Shown piece by piece: positions 1-9,766 of a stretch of 64,000 nucleotides of DNA. This DNA comes from an uncultured Clostridia bacterium. Lineage in GTDB: Bacteria > Bacillota > Clostridia > Christensenellales > UBA1242. A program made the translations under genes and the position numbers. Position 1 is the stretch's first letter. Every line of letters begins with the position of its first letter. Where the stretch lies: positions 1 to 64,000 of the forward strand of contig CALKLQ010000055.1 in NCBI GenBank assembly GCA_937992055.1. Reading direction: 5' to 3'. Under the pieces are notes generated by a model. That model saw only the letters and a program-made list of their open reading frames with translations, was not told the DNA's origin and made no database searches.

Positions 1-1
1 A

Positions 2-164
2 TATTGCGATAGCAATAATAAATGTGAGTGAAGCGAACATTTACTTCCTATAGTTAATATTTTTTTCGAAAAGTTTGAAGTATCTTTTTTGGAGGAGGAA
101 CCTTCCTTACAGCAAATCTCCAACAGAAAACTGTCGAAGACTTGAAATTTCCTCGCTTTTCGAC
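2..164. other. Cluster of hairpins, no gene recognised
   Basis: This stretch holds no open frame that I can support but is dense in inverted repeats. TATTGC/GCAATA pair around a GATA loop at 2-17. TAAATGT/ACATTTA pair at 19-43. GTCGAA/TTCGAC pair at 133-164. It could be part of a structured RNA or a palindromic repeat, cut by the window edge. I do not recognise an RNA family. Confidence 0.3.
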
Positions 165-176
165 GAAGTCTTTATA

Positions 177-198
177 AAACAGTAAAACTGCACTGTTT
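177..198 (-). terminator. Possible terminator of the lipoprotein gene
   Basis: Just past the stop of the leftward lipoprotein gene, AAACAGT and ACTGTTT form a 7-bp stem around an 8-base loop. On the minus strand it is followed by TTTTATAAAG, a weak U-rich tail. Confidence 0.4.
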
Positions 199-201
199 CA
201 T

Positions 202-765
202 CTACTCTATATTTAATTGAAGTTCAATGTCTGTTCTCACATCGGAAATAATATTTTCCCAATCGGGTACAAGCGATTCATTTTCGTTATCAATAATTGT
301 AATCTGTAAATAATCTTCATCTATTTGTACCTTTTGAAATTCCGAATCGTGATAAATCCATAACGTGGTATCACACAAATTTATAATGTCTTTCGCCTGT
401 AATAACTCAGCATTTTCTAACTTTAATTGGTAGCCCAAAAACGAAATATACTTATTTTGATATAAATAATTTAATTTGTCTTGCTTCATAACGCGTAATG
501 TGACTTTTATATCCTTTTTCATTGGTGGTAATTTCGCCCCAACACCGCCTAATTCTGTTCCCGTTATTTTTTTATTCGTAACGACGGGAAAATATATTGT
601 TACAAGTTCTGTTGCACTATAAATCTTGTATTCCATTTTCGGAAAAGTCGATTTAATATCATATACTATAAATTCACTGATATTTGTTTCACTCGAAGCT
701 TCACCGCACCCGCTTAATAACGATATAACACATAACAAAACAACTATGAGCTTACTATATTTCAT
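202..765 (-). CDS. Small lipoprotein of unknown function
   Basis: The frame can be opened from a GTG at 831, but I place the start at the ATG ending at 765. From there the protein begins MKYSKLIVVLLCVISLLSGC, a short basic head, a hydrophobic core and a lipobox (LSGC) with Cys at position 20, an ideal type II signal peptide length. The ribosome binding site is weak for both starts. The mature part, about 167 residues, is acidic and predicted to sit on the outer face of the membrane. I recognise no domain. It has no same-strand partner in the window; hairpins follow at 177-198. Confidence 0.7.
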   Translation of the reverse strand: MKYSKLIVVLLCVISLLSGCGEASSETNISEFIVYDIKSTFPKMEYKIYSATELVTIYFPVVTNKKITGTELGGVGAKLPPMKKDIKVTLRVMKQDKLNYLYQNKYISFLGYQLKLENAELLQAKDIINLCDTTLWIYHDSEFQKVQIDEDYLQITIIDNENESLVPDWENIISDVRTDIELQLNIE

Positions 766-893
766 TAAACAAATTTTCACACTTAATGAATATGAAAATA
801 TTATTAAAAATAGAATATAAAAAAACTTCACCGATTTTCAAATAAGACTTTTTTATCTACTTTTGCCTTTATGGCACAATTATGTGAAAATAA

Positions 894-971
894 AAAATCG
901 CCATTTTCCTTTATTTAAGGTTACATAGCGATTTTCAAAACTAGTGTAAAAAATAATACATTTTTTACACT
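894..971. repeat. Two adjacent hairpins between genes
   Basis: Two strong inverted repeats lie in the gap between the lipoprotein gene and the next gene. AAAATCGC/GCGATTTT (894-935) encloses an inner CCTT/AAGG. AGTGTAAAAAAT/ATTTTTTACACT (943-971) is a 12-bp perfect stem with a 5-base loop. Either could act as a transcription stop, but neither ends in a clean T-run. Confidence 0.4.
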
Positions 972-1016
972 CTATTTGTGTCAACTAACAACTAAGTCTT
1001 TTTTTTGATTTTCCCC

Positions 1017-1078
1017 ATTTGATTTTGCGACAACTTTTTGATTTCGCGATCGCGCTTTTGACTTTGCGGAAATCAAAT
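1017..1078. repeat. Inverted repeat with GCGATCGC core
   Basis: Outer arms ATTTGATTT (1017-1025) and AAATCAAAT (1070-1078) pair perfectly. The inside repeats a TTTGAYTTTGCG-like unit and contains the palindrome GCGATCGC. It abuts the stop of the leftward gene at 1078, so it may serve as its transcription end. Confidence 0.35.
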
Positions 1079-1408
1079 TAAAACATTGCTATTGGTAAGG
1101 CAGGATCAAAATTTGTATCTATTTCTACAACTTTGGCAGTTCCATTGTGTTTTATATCACAAACTGAGTTAATCCACCTTATGAAATCTTCTGATCCTGT
1201 TTCACAAATAAATCTTTTTTCAGTTTCATGCCAGTGCCAACATCCACTTTGCTCATTTATACGACCAATCAAAGAATTTTTGAACACACTCCTTTAAATT
1301 ATCAAAAATTTCTTTAGGAATCTCTATAATATCCACATTTCCAATAACTGTCAAACTGTCAGTTGCATAATCATATTCGTAATCATAAGCAATATTAATT
1401 TTTTCCAT
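1078..1408 (-). pseudogene. Probable frameshifted hypothetical gene
   Basis: Two overlapping minus-strand frames look like halves of one protein of about 110 residues. The first starts at the ATG ending at 1408 behind an excellent GGAGGGG site, begins MEKINIAYDYEYDY and stops after KFFDWSYK at 1253. The second opens in the next frame near 1287 and continues INEQSGCWHWHETEKRF to the stop at 1078. The second half has no ribosome binding site of its own, which argues for a single gene broken by a one-base shift near 1255-1285. A programmed shift or two overlapping genes is possible but less likely. The product is acidic, with an aromatic-rich middle, and resembles no family I can name. Confidence 0.5.
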
Positions 1409-1505
1409 TTCCCCTCCAAAAAGGCTTCTCTTACAACACACTTGTCCATAATGAATGAAAAGTAGCGTAGAAAACGCCGAAAAGGGTAGCAGTCGTACGC
1501 AGGAT

Positions 1506-1535
1506 TTGAACTTATTTTATTCTATTTTTTAAAAT
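1506..1535 (+). promoter_or_regulatory. Possible promoter of the small membrane protein
   Basis: TTGAAC (1506-1511), an 18-base spacer and TAAAAT (1530-1535) precede the ATG at 1554. Spacing and hexamers fit a SigA promoter with a very short leader. Confidence 0.4.
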
Positions 1536-1553
1536 GAAAGATATACTGTAAAT

Positions 1554-1844
1554 ATGAAAGAACTTAATAAAACCAAAAAAAATGATTATAAGTTTTTGTT
1601 TGTATTGCAATATATAATATCTGCATTGCATTTAATATCTTTTTATTGTTTCGGCGCTTACTTATTGGCGTTGGTTTGCGGTGCGCTTTTTGTGGTTTTT
1701 TCTGTGTGTCTTGCTATAATATTATTTAAAGATAAACAATATTTAATTTTGTTATTCGTAATTGTTTTAATCGTTGTTTATATTTATAGTACTTTTTTTA
1801 GTGCAATGTATTTTTCATTAAAATACGGAATATGGAAAGATTAA
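1554..1844 (+). CDS. Small membrane protein, unknown function
   Basis: A 96-residue protein with a basic, Lys-rich head (about residues 1-12) and then three hydrophobic stretches (roughly 13-33, 35-58 and 63-90) separated by short polar turns containing KDK. The pattern fits a three-span inner-membrane protein with the N-terminus in the cytoplasm. No ribosome binding site is obvious before the ATG, and no family is recognised. The long hydrophobic frame is unlikely by chance, which is the main reason to call it real. It is the only rightward gene among leftward neighbours and its stop touches the terminator of tRNA-Thr. Confidence 0.55.
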   Translation: MKELNKTKKNDYKFLFVLQYIISALHLISFYCFGAYLLALVCGALFVVFSVCLAIILFKDKQYLILLFVIVLIVVYIYSTFFSAMYFSLKYGIWKD

Positions 1845-1882
1845 AAAATGTCGCATTTCATCTTTCGACAAAATACGACATT
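1843..1882 (-). terminator. Terminator after tRNA-Thr (rpoBC side)
   Basis: On the minus strand AATGTCG pairs with CGACATT, extended inward by ATTT/AAAT, and is followed by TTTTTAATC. It starts 5 bases past the tRNA 3' end and probably ends transcription of the tRNA, and of rpoBC if they are read through together. Confidence 0.7.
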
Positions 1883-1887
1883 ATTCT

Positions 1888-1963
1888 TGGAGCTGATGAC
1901 GGGAATCGAACCCGTGACCTCCGCCTTACCAAGGCGACGCTCTACCGACTGAGCCACATCAGC
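1888..1963 (-). tRNA. tRNA-Thr (anticodon GGT)
   Basis: Read on the minus strand, the 76 bases fold into a full cloverleaf. The acceptor GCTGATG pairs with CATCAGC. The anticodon stem TCGCC/GGCGG holds the loop TTGGTAA with anticodon GGT, which reads ACC. The T-arm has GGTTCGATTCC, and CCA is encoded after a T discriminator. It lies 132 bases downstream of rpoC on the same strand with no terminator of its own between them. Confidence 0.97.
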
Positions 1964-1966
1964 ATA

Positions 1967-1982
1967 AGCCCCATATGGGGCT
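1967..1982. other. GC-rich palindrome before tRNA-Thr
   Basis: The 16-base palindrome AGCCCCATATGGGGCT sits 3 bases upstream of the tRNA-Thr 5' end. In the direction of rpoC transcription no T-run follows, so it is more likely a processing or stalling hairpin than a terminator. Confidence 0.4.
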
Positions 1983-2095
1983 ATTTTAAGAAACAAACAT
2001 GATTTAAATCATCTAATTAAAACATAAGCAATATTTTTTTATCTAGTGACTTAAGGCTTATATTTTAATATATTATTTATTTAATTTCAAGTAAA

Positions 2096-5000
2096 TTACA
2101 TAACTTCTGTATTAGAAACTTGCGTGTCAGTTTCTACCGGCATTACATTTCTATATCTTTTAAGCCCAGTACCTGCCGGAATCAATTTTCCAATGATGAC
2201 ATTTTCCTTTAAGCCCAGCAAATTATCAGTTTTACCTTTGATTGCAGCATCGGTTAAAACTCTAGAAGTTTCTTGGAAAGATGCAGCGGACAAGAAGGAA
2301 TCTGTAGTAAGAGAAGCTTTTGTAATTCCTAAAAGAACCCTCTTCGCAGTGGCAGGCATTCCACCTTCTGAAAGAATGCGTTCGTTTTCATCTTCATATG
2401 CAAACACATCGCAAACCTCTCCTGGAAGTAGCTTTGTATCTCCAGAACTTTCAATTTTTACCTTTTTAAGCATTTGACGTATTATAACTTCTATATGTTT
2501 ATCATTAATTTTAACGTCTTGAGCTCTATAAACTGAGATAACTTCTCTTAAAAGATAATCTTGCAAACCTTTAAGGCCTCTTGTTCTCAAAAGGTCAGAT
2601 GGATTGATTGAACCTTCTGTAAGCTGAGAACCAGGTTCCACTGTATCCCCATTCTTAACTTTTAAGAACGCAGGTTTCTTAATAATATATTCCGCTTCGT
2701 TGTCGCTATTAATTACAGTAATAGTAAATTCTTTTGCCTCTTCTTTTATTTTTACTTTACCAGCTACTTCGGAGAGTCTTGCCTCACCTTTTGGTTTTCT
2801 AGCTTCAAATATTTCTTCCACACGAGGCAAACCTTTTGTGATATCTGAAGCTACAGCAGCACCACCAGTATGGAAGGTTCTCATAGTAAGCTGGGTTCCA
2901 GGCTCACCAATACTTTGGGCAGCAATAATACCAACCGCCTCACCAATTGGAACAACCTCTTTTCCAGACATGTTTCTTCCATAGCATTTAGCACAAACAC
3001 CATGTCTTGATCTACAAGAAAGAAGGGATCTGATTTGAACATTTTTAATTCCAGCATTTGCAATTTGTTTAGCTTGTTCAGGAAGAATCATGGTATTTGC
3101 TTGCACAATAACTTGCTTTGTTGCAGGATCAACAATATCTTCAACTGAATATCTTCCACTAATTCTTTCCTCAAGTTTTTCAATTAAAACATTGTCAACA
3201 ACAAGGTCTGAGACAACGATTCCTTTAACCTTTTCTCCCCTTGTTTCGAAACAATCTTCCTCTGTTACGACAACTTCATGTGAAATATCAACAAGTCTTC
3301 TTGTCAAATAACCTGAGTCCGCAGTTTTCAAAGCGGTATCAGCAAGACCTTTTCTTCCACCACGGGATGAGATAAAGTATTCAAGAGGATTCAAACCTCT
3401 AGAGAAGTTTGATTTTACAGGAATATCAACTTTTTGTCCAGATGCGTTAGACATAATTCCACGCATACCAGAAATACCATTAAGTTGGACATTATTACCT
3501 CTCGCCCCAGAAGAAACCATCATTTTGATTGGGTTTGAATCATCTAGATAATCTAAAACTGCATTTTGGACTTGTTGAGTTGCATTGTTCCAAATTTGAA
3601 TATTTGCAGTTAGTTTTTCGTCAAGAGTGATAAGTCCTCTTTGCAACATCTTTTCATTTTCTAAAACTGCTTTTTCAGCTTCTTGTAAAATTTCTTGTTT
3701 TTTAGGAGGTTCCTCCATGTCAAATACGTTGATAGTTAAAGAACCTATAGTTGAATACTTATAACCTAAAGCCTTCAGGTTATCAACAACAATGGCACAA
3801 CGAGTTGTTCCCAAATTATCAAAAGATTTGCTTGTAATATTTTTAAGGTCTTTTTTAATTACTGGATGATTTATTTCCAGTTTGCAATAATTTTCAGGAT
3901 TAGACCTGTCAATAAGTCCCAAATCTTGTGGAATAGCGGTATTGAAAATTAATCTTCCAATGCTTGTTTTAATTCTGTCTGTATAAAGAACTCCATCTAC
4001 CTCTTTTGAGCGTCTTACAACAATCTCTGCTTGTATGTCAACCTCACCAGTTTGGTAAGCAATCATAGCTTCATCTTCGTTAGCAAAAATCGTTCCTTCG
4101 CCTTTTGCACCTTTTTTAATGGTGGTCAAATAATAACAACCAATAACAATATCTTGAGAGGCGTTTACAATAGGTTCACCGTCAGAAAGTTTTAAAATGT
4201 TATTGCTAGCCAACATCAAGGTTCTAGCCTCTGCTCTAGCATCAATTGAAAGAGGAACGTGAATAGGCATTTGGTCACCATCGAAATCGGCGTTAAATCC
4301 AGAACAAACTGATGGATGCAATTTAATTGCCTTTCCTTCTACCAAAACAGGTTCAAAAGCTTGGATAGAAAGTCTATGCAAAGAAGGAGCACGGTTCAAA
4401 AGAACAGGATGGTCTTTAATAACTTCAGCCAAAACGTCCCAAACGATAGGTTTTTCTCTTTCAATAAGTCTTTTTGCGCTTTTAATATTATGTGATTGAT
4501 TTAATTCAACCAAGCGTTTAATAATAAAAGGTTTAAAAAGCTCAAGCGCCATCTCTTTTGGAACACCGCATTGATACATTTTAAGTTCTGGACCAACAAC
4601 GATAACTGAACGACCTGAATAGTCAACTCTTTTCCCTAAAAGGTTTTGTCTAAATCTACCCTGTTTTCCAACAAGCATAGCTGTTAAAGATTTCAAATCT
4701 CTAGATTTTGAGCCTTGTATAGCTTTGCCACGTTTACCATTATCAATAAGAGCATCCACAGCTTCCTGAAGCATTCTTTTTTCATTTCTAACAATAACAT
4801 CTGGAGCACCTAGCTCAATCAATTTTTTAAGACGATTATTTCTATTTATAACCCTTCTATATAAATCATTCAAATCGCTTGTAGCAAAACGACCACCATC
4901 AAGTTGAACCATAGGTCTGAGCTCTGGAGGTAGAACTGGAATAACATCCAAAATCATCCACTCAGGTTTGTTTTTACTCAAAAGAAAGGCTTCAACAATT

Positions 5001-5635
5001 TCCAACTTTTTAATTGCTTTAATTCTCTTTTGTCCTTTAGCGGTCAAGAGTATTTTCTTTAATTCCTCACTCTCTTTAGCCAAATCAACTTCAGATAGAA
5101 GTCTTTTAATAGCCTCTCCACCCATGCCAGCAACAAAAGCGTTTGAGCCATACTTTTCAACAGCCTCTCTATACTCTTTGTCTGAAATGATTTGCTTATA
5201 AGTAAATTCAGTGTTTTTGGGGTCAAGCACTATATAATTTACATAATAAACAACTTGTTCTAAGTTCTTTGGGGTCAAATCTAAGAGAGTACCAATTCTT
5301 GATGGTATACTTCTGAAGAACCAAATGTGAGAAACTGGAGCAGCAAGTTCAATATGCCCCATTCTTTCTCTTCTAACCTTACTTCTTGTAACTTCGACAC
5401 CACATTTATCACAAACCACGCCCTTGTAACGGATTCTTTTATACTTTCCGCAATGGCACTCCCAGTCTTTTCTTGGTCCAAAAATTCTTTCACAAAACAA
5501 ACCATCTTTTTCCGGTTTTTGGGTACGATAGTTGATTGTTTCAGGTTTTGTAACCTCACCATAAGACCATTCTCTAATTTTTTCAGGTGATGCGATTCCA
5601 ATTTTTATAGAATCGAAATTGTTTAACTCAAACAT
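2096..5635 (-). CDS. rpoC: DNA-directed RNA polymerase subunit beta'
   Basis: This is the beta' subunit, which carries the catalytic centre of RNA polymerase. At 1179 residues it is close to the length usual in Bacillota. An N-terminal zinc site uses C60, C62, C75 and C78. The absolutely conserved NADFDGDQM is at residues 448-456, whose three Asp residues hold the catalytic magnesium. The second zinc-binding region ([11 protein letters not shown]) lies near residue 875, and the trigger-loop and C-terminal regions follow in normal order. The start ATG has GGAGA seven bases upstream and lies 15 bases after the rpoB stop, so both are one operon. tRNA-Thr follows on the same strand. Nothing is missing or unusual. 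Confidence 0.99.
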   Translation of the reverse strand: MFELNNFDSIKIGIASPEKIREWSYGEVTKPETINYRTQKPEKDGLFCERIFGPRKDWECHCGKYKRIRYKGVVCDKCGVEVTRSKVRRERMGHIELAAPVSHIWFFRSIPSRIGTLLDLTPKNLEQVVYYVNYIVLDPKNTEFTYKQIISDKEYREAVEKYGSNAFVAGMGGEAIKRLLSEVDLAKESEELKKILLTAKGQKRIKAIKKLEIVEAFLLSKNKPEWMILDVIPVLPPELRPMVQLDGGRFATSDLNDLYRRVINRNNRLKKLIELGAPDVIVRNEKRMLQEAVDALIDNGKRGKAIQGSKSRDLKSLTAMLVGKQGRFRQNLLGKRVDYSGRSVIVVGPELKMYQCGVPKEMALELFKPFIIKRLVELNQSHNIKSAKRLIEREKPIVWDVLAEVIKDHPVLLNRAPSLHRLSIQAFEPVLVEGKAIKLHPSVCSGFNADFDGDQMPIHVPLSIDARAEARTLMLASNNILKLSDGEPIVNASQDIVIGCYYLTTIKKGAKGEGTIFANEDEAMIAYQTGEVDIQAEIVVRRSKEVDGVLYTDRIKTSIGRLIFNTAIPQDLGLIDRSNPENYCKLEINHPVIKKDLKNITSKSFDNLGTTRCAIVVDNLKALGYKYSTIGSLTINVFDMEEPPKKQEILQEAEKAVLENEKMLQRGLITLDEKLTANIQIWNNATQQVQNAVLDYLDDSNPIKMMVSSGARGNNVQLNGISGMRGIMSNASGQKVDIPVKSNFSRGLNPLEYFISSRGGRKGLADTALKTADSGYLTRRLVDISHEVVVTEEDCFETRGEKVKGIVVSDLVVDNVLIEKLEERISGRYSVEDIVDPATKQVIVQANTMILPEQAKQIANAGIKNVQIRSLLSCRSRHGVCAKCYGRNMSGKEVVPIGEAVGIIAAQSIGEPGTQLTMRTFHTGGAAVASDITKGLPRVEEIFEARKPKGEARLSEVAGKVKIKEEAKEFTITVINSDNEAEYIIKKPAFLKVKNGDTVEPGSQLTEGSINPSDLLRTRGLKGLQDYLLREVISVYRAQDVKINDKHIEVIIRQMLKKVKIESSGDTKLLPGEVCDVFAYEDENERILSEGGMPATAKRVLLGITKASLTTDSFLSAASFQETSRVLTDAAIKGKTDNLLGLKENVIIGKLIPAGTGLKRYRNVMPVETDTQVSNTEVM

Positions 5636-5650
5636 TTGCTTCTCCTATTT

Positions 5651-8600
5651 TTACTCATCAAAATCTTCAAATTCATCAAACATTCCACTTGTATCAAAAG
5701 TAGGAAGTTCTTCTTGCAATTCATTTTGCATATTTTCTTGGTCAGATTTGTTTTCAGTTGGCAAATCAAAGTCCAAAGAAATATCTTTAAGTTCCTCTTC
5801 GACCTCTCTAGAAAGAGAAACATCATGTTCATCCATAGAAAGTTCTTGAATAGAAACTTCTTGTTTATTTTCAGTAAGAATTTTAATATCAAGACCCAAA
5901 GACTGCAATTCTTTAACCAAAACTTTAAATGATTCTGGAATTCCAGGTTCTGCGATTGGTTGACCTTTGACAATAGCCTCAAACGTTTTCATTCTTCCAA
6001 CAACGTCGTCTGATTTAACTGTTAAAATTTCTTGTAATACACTAGAAGCGCCATAAGCCTCAAGAGCCCAAACCTCCATTTCACCAAATCTTTGTCCACC
6101 AAACATGGCTTTACCACCAAGAGGTTGTTGGGTAACAAGAGAATAAGGACCAATGCTTCTAGCATGCATTTTAGAGTCAACCATGTGGTCAAGTTTTAAC
6201 ATATATTTATAACCAACGGTTGCAGGATTGTGGAATGGTTCGCCTGTTCTTCCATCATAAAGTTGAATTTTTCCGTCTTCTGGGAAATTGTTTTCTACCA
6301 AAAGTTTTTTAATTGATTGAGCGTCTGCGCCATCAAATACTGGAGTTGCAACTTTCCAGCCCAGGCTTCCTGCCACCAATCCCAAGTGAACTTCCAAAAC
6401 CTGTCCAACGTTCATACGAGAAGGAATGCCAAGTGGGTTAAGAACAATGTCAAGAGGTCTACCATTAGCCATAAACGGCATATCTGCTTCAGGAAGTATT
6501 CTTGAAACGACACCCTTGTTACCATGACGTCCAGCCATTTTATCACCAACGCTAAGCTTTCTTCTTTGCGCCACATATACTTTGACCATCATATTTACGC
6601 CTGGGTCAAGTTCATCTTTATTTTTTCTGCTAAAGACTTGAACGTCAACAACCACACCACCTCTACCATGTTGAACACGAAGAGATGTATCTCTAACCTC
6701 TCTGGCCTTTTCACCAAAGATGGCTCTTAACAAACGTTCTTCTGGAGTGAGTTCAGTTTCACCTTTTGGAGTTACCTTTCCAACAAGAATATCACCAGGT
6801 CTAACCTCTGCTCCTACCCTAATAATACCATTTTCATCAAGGTTTTTAAGGGCATCTTCACCAAGATTTGGAATATCTCTAGTAATTTCCTCATCACCAA
6901 GTTTAGTTGTTCTACATTTCATTTCTTCTACACGAAGAGTAATAGAGGTATAAATATCTTCTTTTACTATTCTTTCACTAATTAAAATAGCGTCTTCGAA
7001 GTTATACCCTTCCCAGTTCATATATCCTATAAGGACATTTTTTCCTAGAGCAAGTTCACCATTTTGAGTTGAAAACCCGTCAACAAGAACATCGCCCTTT
7101 TTAACTTTTTCACCTTTAACAACGCAAGGTTTTTGGTTTATACAAGTATCTGCATTTGTCTTTGCAAATTTAGTTGTGTAATAAACATCCTCGCCAGTGT
7201 TAGTTTTTACTCTAACTTCGGAAGCACTGACATAGCTTACTTCACCATCATTTTTTGCAAGAATCATTGCGCCACAATCATGTGCGATAACAGCTTCCAT
7301 GCCGGTTCCAACAATTGGGGCTTCTGGACGTAAAACAGGAACCGCCTGTCTTTGCATGTTTGCGCCCATCAAGGCACGGGCAGAATCGTTATTGCCCACA
7401 AAAGGAATCAAAGATGTCGCAGCAGAAATAAATTGACGTGGAGAAACATCCATATAATCAATATAAGAGGCAGGAACTTCAACAATTGAGTTTTTATATC
7501 TACAAATAACTCTCTTATTAACAAACCTTCCCTCTTCATCAAGAGGTTCTACGGCTTGTGCAATATAAGCCTCATCTTCAATATCAGCCATGTAATATTG
7601 ATAGGTGTTTAAAACCTTTCCTGTTGCTTTATCGACCGGTCTATATGGAGTTTCCAAAAATCCATATTCATTAATTTTTGAATAATTAGCAAGGGTACTA
7701 ATAAGACCAATGCTTTGACCTTCAGGCGTCTCAATAGCACATATTCTTCCATAATGTGTATAGTGAATATCACGAACTTCGGCACTTGCTCTTTCCTTCT
7801 TAACACCACCAGGACCAACAGCAGAGATTTTTCTCTTTTGGGTTAAACCAGAAAGAGGATTAATTTGGTCCATAAGTTGTGAAAGTTGAGAGGAAGCGAT
7901 AAAATCTTTTAAGGCTTTATTTATAGGTCTAGGGTTGATAATTTGTGAAGGTGTGACCTCACTAAATTCTTTACCCTGCAAAGTCTCTTTTATATTAGAA
8001 GCAAGTTTATTAACACCAGAACGGAAGGCACTTGCTAAAAGTTCACCAACAGAAGCAATTCTTCTATTAGATAAATGGTCAATATTATCAATTTCACCAA
8101 AACCAGCAAGGATATCAAGATAATAACTGATAGTTGCAAGGATATCATCCATTGTTAAAGTTGTTATCATGAGTTGTCTTGCATTTTCTTTTATTGCTTG
8201 AAGCCTTTTTTCTTTAGTTTTATTTTCCTTCAAAATTTGAACTAATGTTGGATAATATACCTCTTCCAAAACTCCAAGTTCTGCCTCATCACAAGGGAAA
8301 ACACTAGAAAGTTTAACACGATTGTTTCCACGAACAAGATGCTTTTTGCCTTGCGCACTTACCCAAACTTCGTTTATGCCAGCATCTTGAATTTGTCTTG
8401 CAACATCTTTGGAAATAACATCGCCAGCTTTTACAACAACTTCACCTTCAATCACTATATTTTCAAAGCTTTTTTGTCCCATAATTCTATTTGCGATTGA
8501 AAGTTTTTTGTTTAATTTATATCTTCCCACACGGCTTAAATTGTAATATTGGTCTGAGAAAAAGAATAAGTTCAAATAATTTCTAGTTGATTCGGCTGAT

Positions 8601-9340
8601 GGAACATCGGTTGGTCTTGTTTTTCTTGCAAATTCTAACAGAGCTTCTTCCTGTGTGTTTTGAGGCTCTTTGTCAAGAACGTTTTTAACATATTCATTAT
8701 CGCCAAAAAGTTTTAAAATTTCTTCACGAGTAAAACCAAAACATTTCAAGAAAAGACCAAGGGTAATTTTGCTACCCCTATCCAAAACAACTTTTAATAT
8801 TTCATTTGCACCCTGTTCAATTTCAATCCACATTCCTCTTGTAGGAATAAGTTGGGCGCGAAGGGTGGAATTATTTTCCTTTTCTCTTGTAAAATACGCA
8901 CTAGGGGAACGAACAACTTGACTTACAACTACCCTTTCAATTCCATTAAACACAAAAGAACCCTCATTTGTCATGAAAGGAATATCACCCAAGAAAACTT
9001 CTTGTTCAACCGCCTCGCCAGTTTCTTCAACAACAAAACGGGCTTTAACCTTGAGAGGCACGGTGTAAGAAGCCCCCCTTCTTTTGCATTCTTTAATAGA
9101 ATATTTTGGAGGTGTAGATAAATCTATACCAGTGATATATAATTTTGCCTTTCCACTATAATCACTGATAGGAGAAAATTCCTCAAGAACTCTTTTGATT
9201 CCATCATCGAGGAATTCTTTATATGCATTCTTTTGAATTTCCAACAAGTCTGGTATTGGAAGAATGTCATCAAGTTTAGAAAATGAATATCTTGTGTTTT
9301 TACCAGATTTGATTTTCTTTAAGCATGAAACTTCTTGCAT
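5651..9340 (-). CDS. rpoB: DNA-directed RNA polymerase subunit beta
   Basis: The beta subunit, 1229 residues, holds the DNA/RNA hybrid with beta' and forms the rifampicin pocket. Visible hallmarks are the rifampicin region ([20 protein letters not shown], about residues 483-502), [13 protein letters not shown], and the conserved [12 protein letters not shown] near the active site. The last 60 or so residues form a strongly acidic tail beyond the core. The start has AAGGAG upstream. The residue matching E. coli His526 is Gln501 here. There are no rplJ/rplL genes upstream; a 424-base gap with two promoters precedes it, so rpoBC is transcribed separately from ribosomal protein genes in this organism. 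Confidence 0.99.
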   Translation of the reverse strand: MQEVSCLKKIKSGKNTRYSFSKLDDILPIPDLLEIQKNAYKEFLDDGIKRVLEEFSPISDYSGKAKLYITGIDLSTPPKYSIKECKRRGASYTVPLKVKARFVVEETGEAVEQEVFLGDIPFMTNEGSFVFNGIERVVVSQVVRSPSAYFTREKENNSTLRAQLIPTRGMWIEIEQGANEILKVVLDRGSKITLGLFLKCFGFTREEILKLFGDNEYVKNVLDKEPQNTQEEALLEFARKTRPTDVPSAESTRNYLNLFFFSDQYYNLSRVGRYKLNKKLSIANRIMGQKSFENIVIEGEVVVKAGDVISKDVARQIQDAGINEVWVSAQGKKHLVRGNNRVKLSSVFPCDEAELGVLEEVYYPTLVQILKENKTKEKRLQAIKENARQLMITTLTMDDILATISYYLDILAGFGEIDNIDHLSNRRIASVGELLASAFRSGVNKLASNIKETLQGKEFSEVTPSQIINPRPINKALKDFIASSQLSQLMDQINPLSGLTQKRKISAVGPGGVKKERASAEVRDIHYTHYGRICAIETPEGQSIGLISTLANYSKINEYGFLETPYRPVDKATGKVLNTYQYYMADIEDEAYIAQAVEPLDEEGRFVNKRVICRYKNSIVEVPASYIDYMDVSPRQFISAATSLIPFVGNNDSARALMGANMQRQAVPVLRPEAPIVGTGMEAVIAHDCGAMILAKNDGEVSYVSASEVRVKTNTGEDVYYTTKFAKTNADTCINQKPCVVKGEKVKKGDVLVDGFSTQNGELALGKNVLIGYMNWEGYNFEDAILISERIVKEDIYTSITLRVEEMKCRTTKLGDEEITRDIPNLGEDALKNLDENGIIRVGAEVRPGDILVGKVTPKGETELTPEERLLRAIFGEKAREVRDTSLRVQHGRGGVVVDVQVFSRKNKDELDPGVNMMVKVYVAQRRKLSVGDKMAGRHGNKGVVSRILPEADMPFMANGRPLDIVLNPLGIPSRMNVGQVLEVHLGLVAGSLGWKVATPVFDGADAQSIKKLLVENNFPEDGKIQLYDGRTGEPFHNPATVGYKYMLKLDHMVDSKMHARSIGPYSLVTQQPLGGKAMFGGQRFGEMEVWALEAYGASSVLQEILTVKSDDVVGRMKTFEAIVKGQPIAEPGIPESFKVLVKELQSLGLDIKILTENKQEVSIQELSMDEHDVSLSREVEEELKDISLDFDLPTENKSDQENMQNELQEELPTFDTSGMFDEFEDFDE

Positions 9341-9365
9341 CTTTCGTTCTCCTTAAAATTGATAT

Positions 9366-9424
9366 AAAAAGTGCTAAAAAGCAAAAAATGATAGAGCAAA
9401 ACAAAATTGCCCTTTTCACTTTTT
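9366..9424 (-). promoter_or_regulatory. Imperfect long hairpin in rpoB leader
   Basis: In the rpoB 5' leader AAAAAGTG pairs with CACTTTTT, and the stem continues inward through G-U pairs and a bulge to GCAA/TTGC around a loop of about 22 bases. The stem ends about 25 bases upstream of the rpoB start. It could attenuate or stabilise the message. There is no T-run directly after it. Confidence 0.4.
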
Positions 9425-9475
9425 GCCTAATTTAAAGAATTCAATATTACCACTTTTTTTGATTATAACCAAATT

Positions 9476-9504
9476 ATTTTATCATGTTATTGCCCTATTG
9501 TCAA
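9476..9504 (-). promoter_or_regulatory. rpoB promoter, downstream copy
   Basis: On the minus strand TTGACA (9499-9504), a 17-base spacer and TAAAAT (9476-9481) form a near-consensus SigA promoter, giving a leader of about 130 bases. Confidence 0.8.
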
Positions 9505-9554
9505 CAGTTTAAACATTTTTTTTGAAAGTTATCTTATCTTTTTTCTTTGATAAG

Positions 9555-9583
9555 AGAATATCACAAAAACATAAAAATGTCAA
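9555..9583 (-). promoter_or_regulatory. rpoB promoter, upstream copy
   Basis: On the minus strand TTGACA (9578-9583), a 17-base spacer and TATTCT (9555-9560). With the one at 9476-9504 this makes tandem promoters for rpoBC. The rest of 9341-9732 contains no gene that I can support. Confidence 0.7.
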
Positions 9584-9732
9584 CTTTGAAAATAAAATTT
9601 ACATAAACAAATAAATCATTAGCAAAACAAACTTAAATAATAATGAAAAGATAAAACTCTTTATGAATATTACAAAAAACATTTTAATATTAATTAAAAG
9701 TCTAAACACTACTATAAATCAAACTTTATTTT

Positions 9733-9766
9733 TAAGAAAAGTGCACTTGCAATTTGCAAATGCACT
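9733..9766 (-). terminator. Terminator of the giant lipoprotein operon
   Basis: On the minus strand AGTGCATTTGCAA pairs with TTGCAAGTGCACT, with one G-U pair, followed by TTTTCTT. The stem overlaps the stop codon of the upstream gene. Confidence 0.75.

Noticed and set aside
1484..1512. A stretch whose minus strand looks like a tRNA T-arm (GTTCAAATCCTGC)
   Set aside because: No acceptor, anticodon or D-arm can be built around it; at most a chance match or an old attachment scar.
1967..1982. GC-rich palindrome as rpoC terminator
   Set aside because: No T-run follows in the rpoC direction and the tRNA begins three bases later; the better terminator is at 1843-1882.
2124..9121. Many open frames of 60-120 codons opposite rpoC and rpoB
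   Set aside because: They mirror conserved coding sequence, lack ribosome binding sites and have low-complexity Ser/Phe-rich translations typical of antisense shadows.
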